23,197 nucleotides of DNA from JBGZFC01 sp964631255 (GCA_964631255.1 CAZVWS010000032.1:1-23197); one strand, 5' to 3'; positions 1 through 9,000 are shown, counted from the first letter of the stretch. The notes: a model not told the origin generated them from the sequence alone. Translations and numbers: made by a program.

Positions 1-366
1 GAGTTCAAAACCGGTACCAGAAACAACTACCTCACACTGCCACTGCAAGTGAAATTTGCAACAGGTAGGGTTAATAACTATCGTCCGTATCTCGTTTTGG
101 GCGGATATGGAAGTTTGGAGTTATCGTCCCGAAAAAATCGTCCTGTTTTGCTCAAACCTTACGATTATGGAATTGAAGTGGGAGTTGGGTGTGATTTTTA
201 TTTACCATTATTCAAATTCTCGCCCGAACTGAAATTCTGCTTCAGCCTGACCGATTTGTACGAAAAAAATCGCCCCGATTTGGTAGATGCCGAACTGATG
301 AAATATGCGCTTTCCATATCCAAAGCCACACAACGACTGATAGTTTTGTCGTTTAATTTCGAGTAA
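1..366 (+). CDS. porT: PorT-like outer-membrane beta-barrel protein, 5' partial
   Basis: The reading frame is open from the first base of the window, so the start lies upstream and only the C-terminal 121 residues are seen. The visible part has the pattern of PorT-family barrels of Bacteroidota: YLTLPLQVKF, then NNYRPYLVLGG, then EVGVGCDFYLPLFKFSPELK, and a final aromatic strand VLSFNFE, typical of an outer-membrane barrel end. PorT is a membrane component required for type IX secretion and gliding in the group; PorT-like paralogues of other function also exist. The gene converges on the glycosyltransferase, with only 12 bases between the stop codons. The family call is fairly sure from the motif pattern; that it is the true secretion PorT rather than a relative is an inference. 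Confidence 0.72.
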   Translation, partial: EFKTGTRNNYLTLPLQVKFATGRVNNYRPYLVLGGYGSLELSSRKNRPVLLKPYDYGIEVGVGCDFYLPLFKFSPELKFCFSLTDLYEKNRPDLVDAELMKYALSISKATQRLIVLSFNFE

Positions 367-378
367 AGTTTCATTTAC

Positions 379-1434
379 TCACTTCTCTCTCGAAAAAAAG
401 TCTTGTTTTTTTGAATTGTAAATCGATTCAAATGTTTTTCTTCCCTTGAAATAGTAGTTCCACAATATGCTACCATTGAATTTTCCATGGCAAGAATGGG
501 ATGTAGTCAGGCTTAGGTTTTCTGCTTTATCGGCGGCAAATTGCGATTTCAATTGGTAAAAATCCCGGTGGGCAAGCAACACCGCTTTGGCACTTCGCCA
601 CTTGTTTTGCAGAGCCAAATTGAGCATTGCCAAAGCATCCAGAAAAGTGCGAATGGCGATTAAACGGGAGAATTGCTTCGGTTCTGTGTTTTTGTATAGC
701 ATAAGTAGGTTATTTCTGAAATTGAGATAGGTTTTGCGCGGATTATCTTTGTTGAGCGACGCACCTCCCACGTGGTAAACCACCGACCGTGGCAGGCACA
801 TGATTTGATAGCCGCGGGCATGGAGTCGCCAACACAAATCAATCTCTTCCATGTGCGCGAAAAAACGGGCATCCAAACCACCGTTTGCTATGTATGCCTC
901 TCGTCGGATGCAAAGGCAAGCGCCGGTTGCCCAAAAAACAGGTATCGGCGTATCGTATTGCCCATTATCCATCTCCACGTGATTGAGCACACGTCCGCGG
1001 CAAAACGGGTAGCCGAATTTATCGATAAAACCGCCACTCGCACCCGCGTATTCAAAGTAGTTTTTCTGCTTTTGCGACAATATTTTGGGTTGAACGGCAC
1101 AAACATCGGGGTGCTTATCGAGATAATCGGTTAGGTGGCTGAGCCAATTTTCGGTAGTCTCGATATCGGAATTGAGCAACACGACGTATTCTGAATCTAC
1201 TTTGTCGATAGCCCGGTTGTAGCCTTCGGCAAAGCCGTAATTTTTATCCAAAATAATCAGACGAACGGTGGGGTAGTTTGCTTTTACAAATTCAACGGAA
1301 TCGTCGGTAGAGGCATTGTCGGCAATTGCCACTTCGGTATCGTTGTTGTTGGAGTGCGCCATTACCGAAGGTAAAAATTGCTCCAACAATTTTCGTCCGT
1401 TCCAGTTTAATATGATTACCGTTGTTTTTTTCAT
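379..1434 (-). CDS. GT2 family glycosyltransferase
   Basis: A 351-residue family 2 (GT-A fold) glycosyltransferase, close in pattern to rhamnosyltransferase/WcaE-like enzymes that build surface polysaccharides in the cytoplasm. Visible motifs are the N-terminal nucleotide-binding strand TTVIILNWNG (about 4-13), the ADNASTDDS turn (39-46), the metal-binding NSD (88-90) and the catalytic-region acidic motif EEIDLCWR (196-203). No membrane helix is evident. The ATG at 1434 was chosen over an upstream in-frame one at 1575 because the strand motif starts right after it and the longer form would run into the acyltransferase gene. It lies one base after that gene's stop and is the last gene of the mtaB-acyltransferase-GT2 operon. 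The sugar and acceptor cannot be told. Confidence 0.88.
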   Translation of the reverse strand: MKKTTVIILNWNGRKLLEQFLPSVMAHSNNNDTEVAIADNASTDDSVEFVKANYPTVRLIILDKNYGFAEGYNRAIDKVDSEYVVLLNSDIETTENWLSHLTDYLDKHPDVCAVQPKILSQKQKNYFEYAGASGGFIDKFGYPFCRGRVLNHVEMDNGQYDTPIPVFWATGACLCIRREAYIANGGLDARFFAHMEEIDLCWRLHARGYQIMCLPRSVVYHVGGASLNKDNPRKTYLNFRNNLLMLYKNTEPKQFSRLIAIRTFLDALAMLNLALQNKWRSAKAVLLAHRDFYQLKSQFAADKAENLSLTTSHSCHGKFNGSILWNYYFKGRKTFESIYNSKKQDFFSREK

Positions 1435-1435
1435 T

Positions 1436-2341
1436 TTATTTGCCTTCGGCCGTTGTAGTGTTGTATGCCCATTTGTTGTGCGACCACAGATAATATGCCG
1501 GGTCGTACAAAATGGTCTCTTCCAGTTTTTGCATATATTTTTCCAAAACCGCGTTTTCTTCTTCCAATTTAGCATCGGCAGTGATGACAGAGAAATTGCC
1601 CACGTAATGTCCTCTTTTCACCTTCTTGATATCCAGATAAACTACCGCGAAGCCAAATTGTCGGGCAATTCGTTCCAATCCGGTAAAAACATGCGTTCTT
1701 TGATGTAGAAAATTGGTAACGTAGGAGTTTTCTAAAGGGGGTCTTTGGTCGCTCAAAAAACCGATAGCCATCACTTTATCTTCGCGCAAGTTTCGGATAA
1801 TGGTGCGATAAATGGAACGCATCTCGATGCTTTTCGGGCTAAATCTGCTTCGCAATCGGAGAAAAAATTCGTCGAACGTTGCCGAAGATAGTTTCTTGTA
1901 CACTTGTCCCTGTTCTATTTTGGTCGACAAGTACATGCCGATGGACGAAACCCATTCCCAATTGCCGTAATGCCCCAAGCTCAACAAGCACGAGTTGCCA
2001 CTTTTGGTTAGCTTATTTATAATTTCAGGATTGCGGAAAACCATGCGTTTTTGAATCTCTTTGTCCGAGATACGCAGAATTTTTATTGTTTCTACAAAAT
2101 AATCGCACAGATGGCGATAAAATCTTTTTTCTATCTCTACAATTTCCGTCTCTTTTTTATTTGGAAATGAATGCACTAAATTTTTACGCACCACTTTTCT
2201 TCGGTATTTTATCAGTCGATAAACCAAAAAATAGAGCATATCCGACAGAAAATAGAGAACAGCAAAAGGCAGCATCGCCAACAAATTGGTGGTAACGTAT
2301 AGTAGATGATAGCCGATTCCTTTTTTCGCGTGGTGCTTCAT
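1436..2341 (-). CDS. Lipid A biosynthesis lauroyl/myristoyl-type acyltransferase (LpxL/HtrB family)
   Basis: A 301-residue member of the LpxL/HtrB/WaaM acyltransferase family, which adds a secondary acyl chain to lipid A at the inner face of the cytoplasmic membrane. An N-terminal hydrophobic segment (about 11-42) is followed by basic residues and the family HX4E catalytic motif HYGNWE (H124, E129). The conserved SDQRPP block follows the middle of the protein. The start at 2341 gives the usual ATGA overlap with the mtaB stop (2338-2340) and a family-typical length; an upstream in-frame ATG at 2368 would add nine residues inside mtaB. A single such enzyme next to a glycosyltransferase suggests an envelope-building operon. 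The acyl chain used cannot be predicted. Confidence 0.88.
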   Translation of the reverse strand: MKHHAKKGIGYHLLYVTTNLLAMLPFAVLYFLSDMLYFLVYRLIKYRRKVVRKNLVHSFPNKKETEIVEIEKRFYRHLCDYFVETIKILRISDKEIQKRMVFRNPEIINKLTKSGNSCLLSLGHYGNWEWVSSIGMYLSTKIEQGQVYKKLSSATFDEFFLRLRSRFSPKSIEMRSIYRTIIRNLREDKVMAIGFLSDQRPPLENSYVTNFLHQRTHVFTGLERIARQFGFAVVYLDIKKVKRGHYVGNFSVITADAKLEEENAVLEKYMQKLEETILYDPAYYLWSHNKWAYNTTTAEGK

Positions 2342-3672
2342 GAATGGGTATTTTGGTTCATAAAACATGCCTCCATTGCCATCTCCTCTTCGTTGTATTC
2401 GCCAACTGTAACCATCGTTTCTTTGTTGATAATTGCCGGATTGTATGGAGCACAAAGTTTCACGTAGTTTTCGGTAAATCCATGCATTTTGTCGCCATGT
2501 TTGGTGTGTTCAAACAAAACTTTTCTACTCGTGCCTTTTTGCGATTGGTAAAAATGGAGCAATTTTTCGTCAGAAATATCCAACAATGCTTTGCTGCGCT
2601 CGTGTTTGATTTTTGGGCTTACCTCGTGTTCAATTTTTAGGGCTTGTGTGCCGGCACGTTCCGAATAGGTGAAAACGTGTAGTTGCGAAATGTCGAGCGA
2701 TTGGATAAACTCTTTGCTTGCCGCGAAAAAATCGTCCGTTTCGCCACGTACGCCCACTATTACGTCTACACCGATAAAAGCATGCGGCATGGTCTTTTTT
2801 ATTTTCTCAATTTTGTGTCTGAAAAGCGCGGTATCGTATTTGCGTTTCATCAAAAGTAGTACTTCGTCGCTTCCCGCTTGCAACGGGATATGAAAATGTG
2901 GTGCAAAGCGACGGGATGTAGACACAAAATCGATAATCTCGTCGGTCAGCAAATTGGGTTCGATAGACGAAATCCGGAATCGGTCAATCCCTTCCACGTT
3001 GTCCAATGCTTTTATCAGGTCGAAGAAATTTTCGCCCGTTGTATGTCCGAAATCGCCGATATTTACCCCGGTTAAAACTATCTCTTTGCCACCTTGTTGG
3101 GCTACTTCTTCTGCCTGTTTTACCAAACTTTCGATAGACCCGTTTCTGCTTCTGCCTCTGGCAAAGGGGATGGTGCAGTAAGAGCAAAAATAGTCGCAAC
3201 CGTCTTGCACTTTTAAAAAATAGCGGGTGCGGTCGTTAGCCGAAACCGAAGGTACAAATGTGGCTATTTTATTTATTTTTGAAGTGATGATTTTGCCTTT
3301 TTCCTGCTTGGTCAAATCGTCTAAATATTGCAAAACATCTAACTTTTGTTCTGCTCCCAATACCAAATCAACACCTTCTATTTGAGCAATTTCGTCGGGT
3401 TTAAGTTGGGCATAACAACCGGTAACCACCACAAATGCACCCGGGTGTTTTTGTATCATTTTTCGGATGGCTTGTCGCCCTTTTTTGTCTGCCAATTCTG
3501 TAACAGAGCAGGTGTTTATAACGCAAATATCAGCCTTCTGTCCGTTTCTGGTTTTTGTAATACCTGCATTGGCCAACTGTTTGCCAATTGCCGAGGTTTC
3601 GGCAAAATTTAGTTTGCAACCCAAGGTATAATAAACGGCAGTTTTATTTTCGAAAACGGTAGTATCTATCAT
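2338..3672 (-). CDS. mtaB: tRNA (t6A37) methylthiotransferase MtaB
   Basis: A 444-residue methylthiotransferase that converts t6A37 to ms2t6A in ANN-decoding tRNAs. The N-terminal UPF0004 domain carries three cluster cysteines, C19 (TLGCKLN), C55 (NTCSV) and C86 (TGCYA). The radical-SAM domain has CX3CX2C at C159, C163 and C166 (CDYFCSYC), followed by TIPFARGRSRN. A C-terminal TRAM-like region follows after about residue 375. The TLGCKLN form of the first motif and overall length favour MtaB over MiaB or RimO. It is the first gene of the minus-strand operon with the lipid A acyltransferase (4-base overlap) and the GT2 enzyme; the functional link with envelope genes is not obvious. A promoter with TATTTTTG lies 68 bases upstream. 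Confidence 0.93.
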   Translation of the reverse strand: MIDTTVFENKTAVYYTLGCKLNFAETSAIGKQLANAGITKTRNGQKADICVINTCSVTELADKKGRQAIRKMIQKHPGAFVVVTGCYAQLKPDEIAQIEGVDLVLGAEQKLDVLQYLDDLTKQEKGKIITSKINKIATFVPSVSANDRTRYFLKVQDGCDYFCSYCTIPFARGRSRNGSIESLVKQAEEVAQQGGKEIVLTGVNIGDFGHTTGENFFDLIKALDNVEGIDRFRISSIEPNLLTDEIIDFVSTSRRFAPHFHIPLQAGSDEVLLLMKRKYDTALFRHKIEKIKKTMPHAFIGVDVIVGVRGETDDFFAASKEFIQSLDISQLHVFTYSERAGTQALKIEHEVSPKIKHERSKALLDISDEKLLHFYQSQKGTSRKVLFEHTKHGDKMHGFTENYVKLCAPYNPAIINKETMVTVGEYNEEEMAMEACFMNQNTHS

Positions 3673-3739
3673 ATTTTAGAGAGGCAAGATACACTTTTTT
3701 TGTGTAGTTTGCAGTAAATTGATTCTCATTATTAGACTA

Positions 3740-3774
3740 CAAAAATAGTAAAAATAGTGCAATAAGTAATCAAA
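3740..3774 (-). promoter_or_regulatory. Bacteroidota-type promoter for the mtaB operon
   Basis: Read on the minus strand, TATTTTTG (3747 to 3740) fits the TAnnTTTG -7 element exactly, and TTTG (3774 to 3771) lies 23 bases upstream as a -33 element. The position, 68 bases before the mtaB ATG, is right. Prediction from consensus only. Confidence 0.5.
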
Positions 3775-3775
3775 A

Positions 3776-3808
3776 TTGTAGGTAGAATAAGGAAATCTAT
3801 TATCTTTG
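3776..3808 (+). promoter_or_regulatory. Bacteroidota-type promoter for the CHR transporter pair
   Basis: TATCTTTG at 3801-3808 matches the TAnnTTTG -7 element exactly; a TTG at 3776-3778 is 22 bases upstream. It precedes the first CHR gene by 73 bases. Its -33 region abuts that of the divergent mtaB promoter. Confidence 0.55.
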
Positions 3809-3881
3809 TATTGATAAAAAAGATGAGCCGATTTTTTTTGTCGATAGTGAAAAACAAATCAGTTGTAAAGAATAGGAATAG

Positions 3882-4445
3882 ATGAACAGCAACGCCATAA
3901 AAGGATATTGGGAACTATTTTTCGTTTTTTTTAAAATCGGTGCCTTCACATTCGGAGGAGGCTACGCCATGGTGCCACTCATTCGCAACGAGGTGGTATC
4001 TAAACGGTCGTGGCTGGACGACGATGAATTTATGGATATGCTGGCAATTGCCCAATCCATGCCCGGACCAATAGCTCTGAACACGGCTCTTTTTGTTGGC
4101 AACAAGAAATTGGGTTTCAAAGGGAGTGTTTTTTCGGGAGCGGGAGTTATTATTCCTTCATTTGTAACCATACTGCTTATTGCTATCGTTTTTACACAGT
4201 TTAAAGACAATGCCGTAGTAGAAAGGGTGTTTAAAGGAATACGTCCGGCGGTGGTGGCATTAATAGCCGCTCCGTTGCTTATGTTGGGAAAATCGGCAAA
4301 AATAAATCGATATACTATTTGGATACCCATTGCTGTGGCATTGTTGGTTTGGCTTTTGCATATTTCTCCTATCTATATTGTTATAGCGTCTATTGTGATA
4401 GGAATTGGATATACAGCATTTGTAAAACGAAAAATGGGGAAATAA
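3882..4445 (+). CDS. CHR family transporter, short-chain, first subunit
   Basis: A 187-residue integral membrane protein of the chromate ion transporter (CHR) family, made of one CHR domain. Visible family motifs are FGGGYAM near the N-terminus (about residues 24-30), the MPGPIALN block (about 60-67) and GIRPAVVALIAAP in the second half; several hydrophobic segments cover the rest. Long-chain ChrA proteins contain two such domains, whereas here they are two separate genes in tandem, as in Bacillus ywrA/ywrB, which together form the working exporter. Substrate could be chromate or another oxyanion; no chrB-like regulator is adjacent. A TAnnTTTG promoter lies upstream and the second subunit begins 16 bases after the stop. 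Confidence 0.9.
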   Translation: MNSNAIKGYWELFFVFFKIGAFTFGGGYAMVPLIRNEVVSKRSWLDDDEFMDMLAIAQSMPGPIALNTALFVGNKKLGFKGSVFSGAGVIIPSFVTILLIAIVFTQFKDNAVVERVFKGIRPAVVALIAAPLLMLGKSAKINRYTIWIPIAVALLVWLLHISPIYIVIASIVIGIGYTAFVKRKMGK

Positions 4446-4461
4446 CCACAATAATTTTCAG

Positions 4462-5025
4462 ATGGAACTATTGGAATTGTACGCCTTGTTGTTTTATACA
4501 TTCTTCAAAATCGGACTGTTTGGTTTTGGCGGAGGATATGCCATGTTGTCGCTTATTCAGTATGAAGTGGTGGAACTACGCCAATGGATATCGGTGAGCG
4601 ATTTTACCGATATTGTGGCTATTTCGCAAACCACACCGGGCCCAATTGCTTTTAATTCTGCTACCTATATCGGTTACACATCGGTTACTGAAATGGGCTT
4701 CTCTGCTTTTCAAGGCGTGATTGGCTCTGCCATTTGCACTTTTGCGGTGAGTATTCCTTCGCTGATAATTATGACTGCCGTTTGTGCATTTTTTGCCCGA
4801 CTGAACAACAATACTTGGGTGCGTGCTTCACTTTCAGTGCTCAAACCCGCTGTGATTGGGCTAATTGCTTCTGCGGCTTTATTGTTGATGACACCCTATA
4901 ATTTTGTCGATTACAAAAGCATACTTATTTTTGTTGCAGTACTTATTGCATCCATAAAAAAAGTAGACCCAATTTTGTTGATATTCTTGTCGGGCATAGT
5001 GGGATTATTGCTTTACTCTTCATGA
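4462..5025 (+). CDS. CHR family transporter, short-chain, second subunit
   Basis: A second single-domain CHR protein, also 187 residues, and clearly a paralogue of the preceding gene: FKIGLFGFGGGYAM, AISQTTPGPIAFN and VLKPAVIGLIASAA align in order with the same blocks there. The two would insert with opposite topology and form the functional pair, as known for other short-chain CHR couples. The remaining sequence is mostly hydrophobic helices ending in LSGIVGLLLYSS. A strong hairpin terminator begins two bases after the stop, closing the two-gene operon. Whether chromate is the real substrate is unknown. Confidence 0.9.
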   Translation: MELLELYALLFYTFFKIGLFGFGGGYAMLSLIQYEVVELRQWISVSDFTDIVAISQTTPGPIAFNSATYIGYTSVTEMGFSAFQGVIGSAICTFAVSIPSLIIMTAVCAFFARLNNNTWVRASLSVLKPAVIGLIASAALLLMTPYNFVDYKSILIFVAVLIASIKKVDPILLIFLSGIVGLLLYSS

Positions 5026-5026
5026 A

Positions 5027-5063
5027 AAAGCCCACGATATCTCGCGGGCTTTGTGTTTTTTTT
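5027..5063. terminator. Intrinsic terminator after the CHR operon
   Basis: AAAGCCC (5027-5033) pairs with GGGCTTT (5046-5052), and CGA/TCG extends the stem across one A-C mismatch to a 4-base loop. A T-rich run follows on the plus strand (5055-5062). Placed between converging genes, it may serve both strands; the minus-strand U run is weaker. Confidence 0.8.
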
Positions 5064-5079
5064 TATTTGTTTGCAAATA

Positions 5080-6162
5080 TTATACAGCCCTATATACCAG
5101 GCTGTTAATGTTCATGCCGGCGCCTACGGATGCTAAAACAATGTTGTCGCCCGATTGCAAGGTATGTCCTTCCATGTTTCCGCGTAAAATCATATCGAGT
5201 AGGGTAGGCACGGTTGCCACGGAAGAGTTACCCAACCAAGAAATGGTCATTGGCATGATGTCTGACGGCACTTCCGATTGACCGTATAGTTTGAAAAGTC
5301 GAGCCAAAATAGCATCGTCCATTTTGCCGTTTGCCTGATGTATCAGCACTTTTTTTACCTCATCAATGCCCAACTGCAATTTATCTAAACCCGATTTAAT
5401 GGATTTGGGAACGTTTTCTAAAGCATATTGGTACAATCGTCTTCCATTCATTTTTAAGTAATAGTCTCTTTTTTTAGCCAATTCCGGATTGTAAGAGTAA
5501 CCCATGTGAAGCATGTTCACGTAATCCAACGCATCGCTACGCGAATTGTGTCCGATTATGCCAACCGGTGTTTCGCTTTCGTATGCTTCCATAATTGCTG
5601 CGGCAGCACCATCGGCATAAATCATGCTATCGCGGTCGTGCGGGTCAGATATGCGAGAAAGTACATCGGCTCCAACTACCAATATTTTTTTCGCATCGCC
5701 CGAGCGAATGTAGTAATCTGCCTGAATCACAGCCTGTATCCATCCCGGACAACCAAAAAGTGTGTCGTAAGCCACTGTAAACGGATTCGCAATACCCAAT
5801 TTCTTTTTCAAACGAGAAGCCAACGACGGCAACTGATCTACACGAATATTATCGGCTGCTGTTTCTCCAAAATTGTGTGCCACAATGATATAGTCGAGCG
5901 ATTCTTTGTCTATTTGAGCGCTGTCTATGGCATTTTGAGCCGCAATGATTGCCAAGTCGGTTGTAACCTGGTCGTCTTCGGCATAACGCCGTTCGGCGAT
6001 AGTGGTAATTTCCTCAAATTTTCGGGTAATCTCCTCGTTGGGTGTCATTAGTTTTTCGCCCGTGGAGTCATAGAACTCATTTTTCAAAAAATGCTCATTT
6101 TTGATGCGCTTGGTGGGAGCGTAGCTTCCGGTTCCGGTAAAAATACTGTATATTTTTTTCAT
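5080..6162 (-). CDS. 3-oxoacyl-ACP synthase III-like protein (FabH-like)
   Basis: A 360-residue thiolase-fold condensing enzyme of the KAS III type. The catalytic triad is intact: Cys138 in LFGCPGW, His275 in LIHQANGKM and Asn312 in WLGNSSVAT. KAS III enzymes condense an acyl-CoA starter with malonyl-ACP to begin fatty acid synthesis. The protein is longer than typical FabH (about 320), with extra residues at the N-terminus (about 25-60), and lacks neighbours such as plsX or rpmF that usually accompany the housekeeping fabH, so it may be a second, specialised KAS III. It is monocistronic, converging on the CHR genes with a terminator between. Confidence 0.85.
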   Translation of the reverse strand: MKKIYSIFTGTGSYAPTKRIKNEHFLKNEFYDSTGEKLMTPNEEITRKFEEITTIAERRYAEDDQVTTDLAIIAAQNAIDSAQIDKESLDYIIVAHNFGETAADNIRVDQLPSLASRLKKKLGIANPFTVAYDTLFGCPGWIQAVIQADYYIRSGDAKKILVVGADVLSRISDPHDRDSMIYADGAAAAIMEAYESETPVGIIGHNSRSDALDYVNMLHMGYSYNPELAKKRDYYLKMNGRRLYQYALENVPKSIKSGLDKLQLGIDEVKKVLIHQANGKMDDAILARLFKLYGQSEVPSDIMPMTISWLGNSSVATVPTLLDMILRGNMEGHTLQSGDNIVLASVGAGMNINSLVYRAV

Positions 6163-6297
6163 AATCTTTCGGTGTAAAATAATTGGTTAGAGTGTATAAA
6201 TTAATCAAATAAATCGTTATACGTTTTTTGTTTGTTTGTTCCTGATATAAAAGTAGTAAAAGAATCGTCATATAGGCTCAATAAACTCAAAAAAAAT

Positions 6298-7599
6298 CTA
6301 CTCCAAAGCCAAATTGTTGTTTATCGGCGTCATCAAATCAGACATATCTTCAAACAACTCTATTTGGAAATAGGTAGCTGCTGCTACAATGTGGTCAAAA
6401 ATATCGCACACAATGCTTTCATATTTAGTCCATTCGGTTGTATCTGTAAAGAAATAGAGTTCCAGAGGAATACCTTTCGAACCAATGGGTTGCTGGCGTA
6501 CCATAATCATCATCTCCTTGTTGGTGTGTGGATGTTTACGCAAATAATTTTGGATATAATTTCTATATAGCCCCATATTCGTCAGATTTCTGCCATTGAT
6601 GAGCAATGATTTGTCGGCATTTACTTCGGCATTGAAATCGTCTATTTCCTTGGCACGCTCTTTTACATAATCGGTAATGAGTTGAATTTTTTCGTAATGT
6701 TTTATCTCTTCATCTTTGATGAAATGTACGGACGTGAGTTTGATAAATATCTGTCGTTTCAATCGTCTGCCGCCCGAATCTTGCATGCCGCGCCAATTTT
6801 GAAACGAATCGGAAACCAATGAATAAGGAGGAATAGTTGTAATAGTTTTGTCGAAGTTGCGGATTTTTACCGTGGTAAGTGTAATCTGCACCACATCGCC
6901 GTCGGCGTCGTGTTTGGGAACGGTAATCCAATCACCAATGCGAACCATATCGTTTACCGAAACCTGAATGCTGGCAACAAATCCCATAATTGTATCTTTA
7001 AAAACCAACATCAAGACGGCAGACAAAGCCCCCAATCCGGTAATAAACACCATCGGGTCTTTGCCCGAAAGGATAGAAAACAGAATGATGAAACCGATGA
7101 AGTAGAGAACTATTTTTACAACCTGTATGTAACTGTCGATGGGTTTGTCTCGCATGCTTTCTTTGATGCGAAGCGTATCGCCAAATGCGTTTATCAAAGA
7201 CATTATCAACCAAATAACATAAAAAATCAGGTAAATATCGGCTATCTTATCTGCAAAAAGCATCAACTTCGGAAACTGGTCAAATATGATGGGAATACTG
7301 CTTTTTACCAAGCTAAACGGAATAATCATTGCCAAAAAGTGAGGAAACCGATGTGCCCTAAGCCGATTGAAAAACGACATACGCGGAAGTTTTCCTAATC
7401 TCGCGAAAACGAGGTGCAAAATGTATCGAGTTATCAATTGCAAGGCAAATACTGCCACGACGAGCAGAATCAGCAAAAAAATCAGATTAAAATAATTAAT
7501 CCATTTATCTTCAAAACCAATATTTTTTAAAATACGTATAGACCATTGGCTTATCACATTGGTCGATTGCGTTATTTTTTCAATATCTTCTCCGTTCAT
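6298..7599 (-). CDS. Mechanosensitive ion channel, MscS family (YbdG-like)
   Basis: A 433-residue inner-membrane protein with about five predicted transmembrane segments (roughly 36-63, 86-106, 117-137, 160-178 and 183-213). The last is the MscS pore helix, GLGALSAVLMLVFKDTIMGF, followed by the beta-domain entry VRIGDWITVPKHDADGDV. The later blocks VKIRNFDKTITTIPPYSL and SFQNWRGMQDSGGRRLKR are typical of the YbdG (MscM) branch, which also has a longer cytoplasmic C-terminus as here. Such channels release solutes or signal during osmotic downshock. It stands alone in its operon, with a TATCTTTG promoter element 28 bases upstream. Confidence 0.92.
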   Translation of the reverse strand: MNGEDIEKITQSTNVISQWSIRILKNIGFEDKWINYFNLIFLLILLVVAVFALQLITRYILHLVFARLGKLPRMSFFNRLRAHRFPHFLAMIIPFSLVKSSIPIIFDQFPKLMLFADKIADIYLIFYVIWLIMSLINAFGDTLRIKESMRDKPIDSYIQVVKIVLYFIGFIILFSILSGKDPMVFITGLGALSAVLMLVFKDTIMGFVASIQVSVNDMVRIGDWITVPKHDADGDVVQITLTTVKIRNFDKTITTIPPYSLVSDSFQNWRGMQDSGGRRLKRQIFIKLTSVHFIKDEEIKHYEKIQLITDYVKERAKEIDDFNAEVNADKSLLINGRNLTNMGLYRNYIQNYLRKHPHTNKEMMIMVRQQPIGSKGIPLELYFFTDTTEWTKYESIVCDIFDHIVAAATYFQIELFEDMSDLMTPINNNLALE

Positions 7600-7626
7600 T
7601 TCTATCTGTTGTTATTTATTTTATTA

Positions 7627-7634
7627 CAAAGATA
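7627..7634 (-). promoter_or_regulatory. -7 element for the MscS gene
   Basis: Minus-strand TATCTTTG is an exact TAnnTTTG match 28 bases upstream of the start. No convincing -33 TTTG is seen at the expected spacing, so confidence is moderate. Confidence 0.4.
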
Positions 7635-7706
7635 AGAAATTTTATTCCCTACTTAGTCGAATTAAAATTCGATAACAAAATACTTTTCCTTTTCACAGAA
7701 TAATAG

Positions 7707-7714
7707 TATATTTG
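7707..7714 (+). promoter_or_regulatory. -7 element for the dehydrogenase-ROK kinase operon
   Basis: TATATTTG matches TAnnTTTG exactly, 83 bases before the ATG at 7798. The -33 region is only T-rich (TTTTCCTTTT). Confidence 0.45.
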
Positions 7715-7797
7715 CGAAGACAAAAAATGTTTGGCTCTTGGATTCCTCTTTTTTTTGATGCCGATTCCAAAAGCCTAATTTAAACTTAGAATGTAAT

Positions 7798-9000
7798 ATG
7801 GGAAAAGTTTTAATAATTGGTGCCGGCGGTGTTGGCACTGTAGTAGCCAATAAAGTGGCGAAAAATAGCGATGTGTTCACCGAAATTATGCTGGCAAGTC
7901 GCACAAAAAGCAAATGCGATGCCATTGCACAAGATGTGAAAGAACGCACCGGAGTTACCATTCGCACGGCACAAGTAGATGCCGATAGTGTACCCGAATT
8001 GGTAAAACTGCTGAACGAGTTTAAACCCGAATTGGTAATAAACGTGGCTCTGCCATATCAAGACCTTACCATTATGGATGCTTGCTTGGAGTGTGGAGTA
8101 AACTATTTGGATACAGCAAATTATGAACCAAAAGATGAAGCCAAATACGAATATAAATGGCAATGGGCATACAAAGAAAAATTTGAGAAAGCCGGTTTGA
8201 CCGCCATTTTGGGATGCGGATTTGACCCGGGTGTAACCAGCGTTTTCACGGCGTATGCCGCCAAACACCATTTCGACGAAATTCATTATTTGGATATCGT
8301 AGATTGCAACGCGGGCGACCACGGCAAAGCATTTGCGACCAATTTCAATCCTGAAATAAATATTCGTGAAGTTACACAAAAAGGGAAATATTGGGAAAAT
8401 GGCGAATGGGTAGAAACCGAACCGCACGAAATTCACAAATCACTCAACTATCCTAATATCGGACCAAAAGAGTCCTATCTTATTTACCATGAAGAGTTAG
8501 AGTCGCTTGTGAAAAATTTTCCTACCATCAAACGGGCACGTTTTTGGATGACCTTCGGTCAGGAATATCTCACGCACTTGCGGGTAATTCAAAATATTGG
8601 CATGGCTCGTATCGACGAGGTGGAATACAACGGACAAAAAATTGTTCCCATCCAATTCTTAAAAGCAGTACTTCCCGATCCGGGAGAACTGGGAGAAAAC
8701 TACACCGGCGAAACATCTATCGGATGCCGCATTCGTGGAATAAAAGACGGCAAAGAGCGCACCTATTATATCTACAACAATTGCAGCCACCAAGCCGCCT
8801 ACGAAGAAACCGGCGCACAAGGTGTGAGCTACACAACCGGCGTGCCGGCAACCATTGGTGCCAGAATGTTTATGCAAGGATTGTGGCGCAAACCGGGCGT
8901 GTATAACGTAGAAGAATTTAATCCCGATCCATTCATGGAACAACTCAACAAACAAGGATTGCCTTGGCACGAACTGTTTGATATAGATTTAGAATTATAA
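7798..9000 (+). CDS. Saccharopine dehydrogenase family protein, probable carboxynorspermidine/carboxyspermidine dehydrogenase
   Basis: A 400-residue NAD(P)-dependent enzyme with a Rossmann dinucleotide motif at the extreme N-terminus, VLIIGAGGVGTVVA (G8, G10, G11, G13), and the saccharopine dehydrogenase fold. GCGFDPGVTSVFTAYAA and the block ending in GVPATIGARMF are typical of the carboxynorspermidine dehydrogenase group rather than lysine-pathway enzymes. That group makes carboxy(nor)spermidine from aspartate semialdehyde and a diamine, after which NspC decarboxylates it. The usual nspC partner is not adjacent; the next gene, 12 bases downstream, is a ROK kinase with no clear pathway link. 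Family call is firm; the exact substrate is inferred. Confidence 0.82.
   Translation: MGKVLIIGAGGVGTVVANKVAKNSDVFTEIMLASRTKSKCDAIAQDVKERTGVTIRTAQVDADSVPELVKLLNEFKPELVINVALPYQDLTIMDACLECGVNYLDTANYEPKDEAKYEYKWQWAYKEKFEKAGLTAILGCGFDPGVTSVFTAYAAKHHFDEIHYLDIVDCNAGDHGKAFATNFNPEINIREVTQKGKYWENGEWVETEPHEIHKSLNYPNIGPKESYLIYHEELESLVKNFPTIKRARFWMTFGQEYLTHLRVIQNIGMARIDEVEYNGQKIVPIQFLKAVLPDPGELGENYTGETSIGCRIRGIKDGKERTYYIYNNCSHQAAYEETGAQGVSYTTGVPATIGARMFMQGLWRKPGVYNVEEFNPDPFMEQLNKQGLPWHELFDIDLEL

Noticed and set aside
1316..1708. Plus-strand open frame of about 130 codons across the GT2/acyltransferase junction
   Set aside because: It is antisense to two well-supported genes and has a biased, low-complexity composition typical of a shadow frame.
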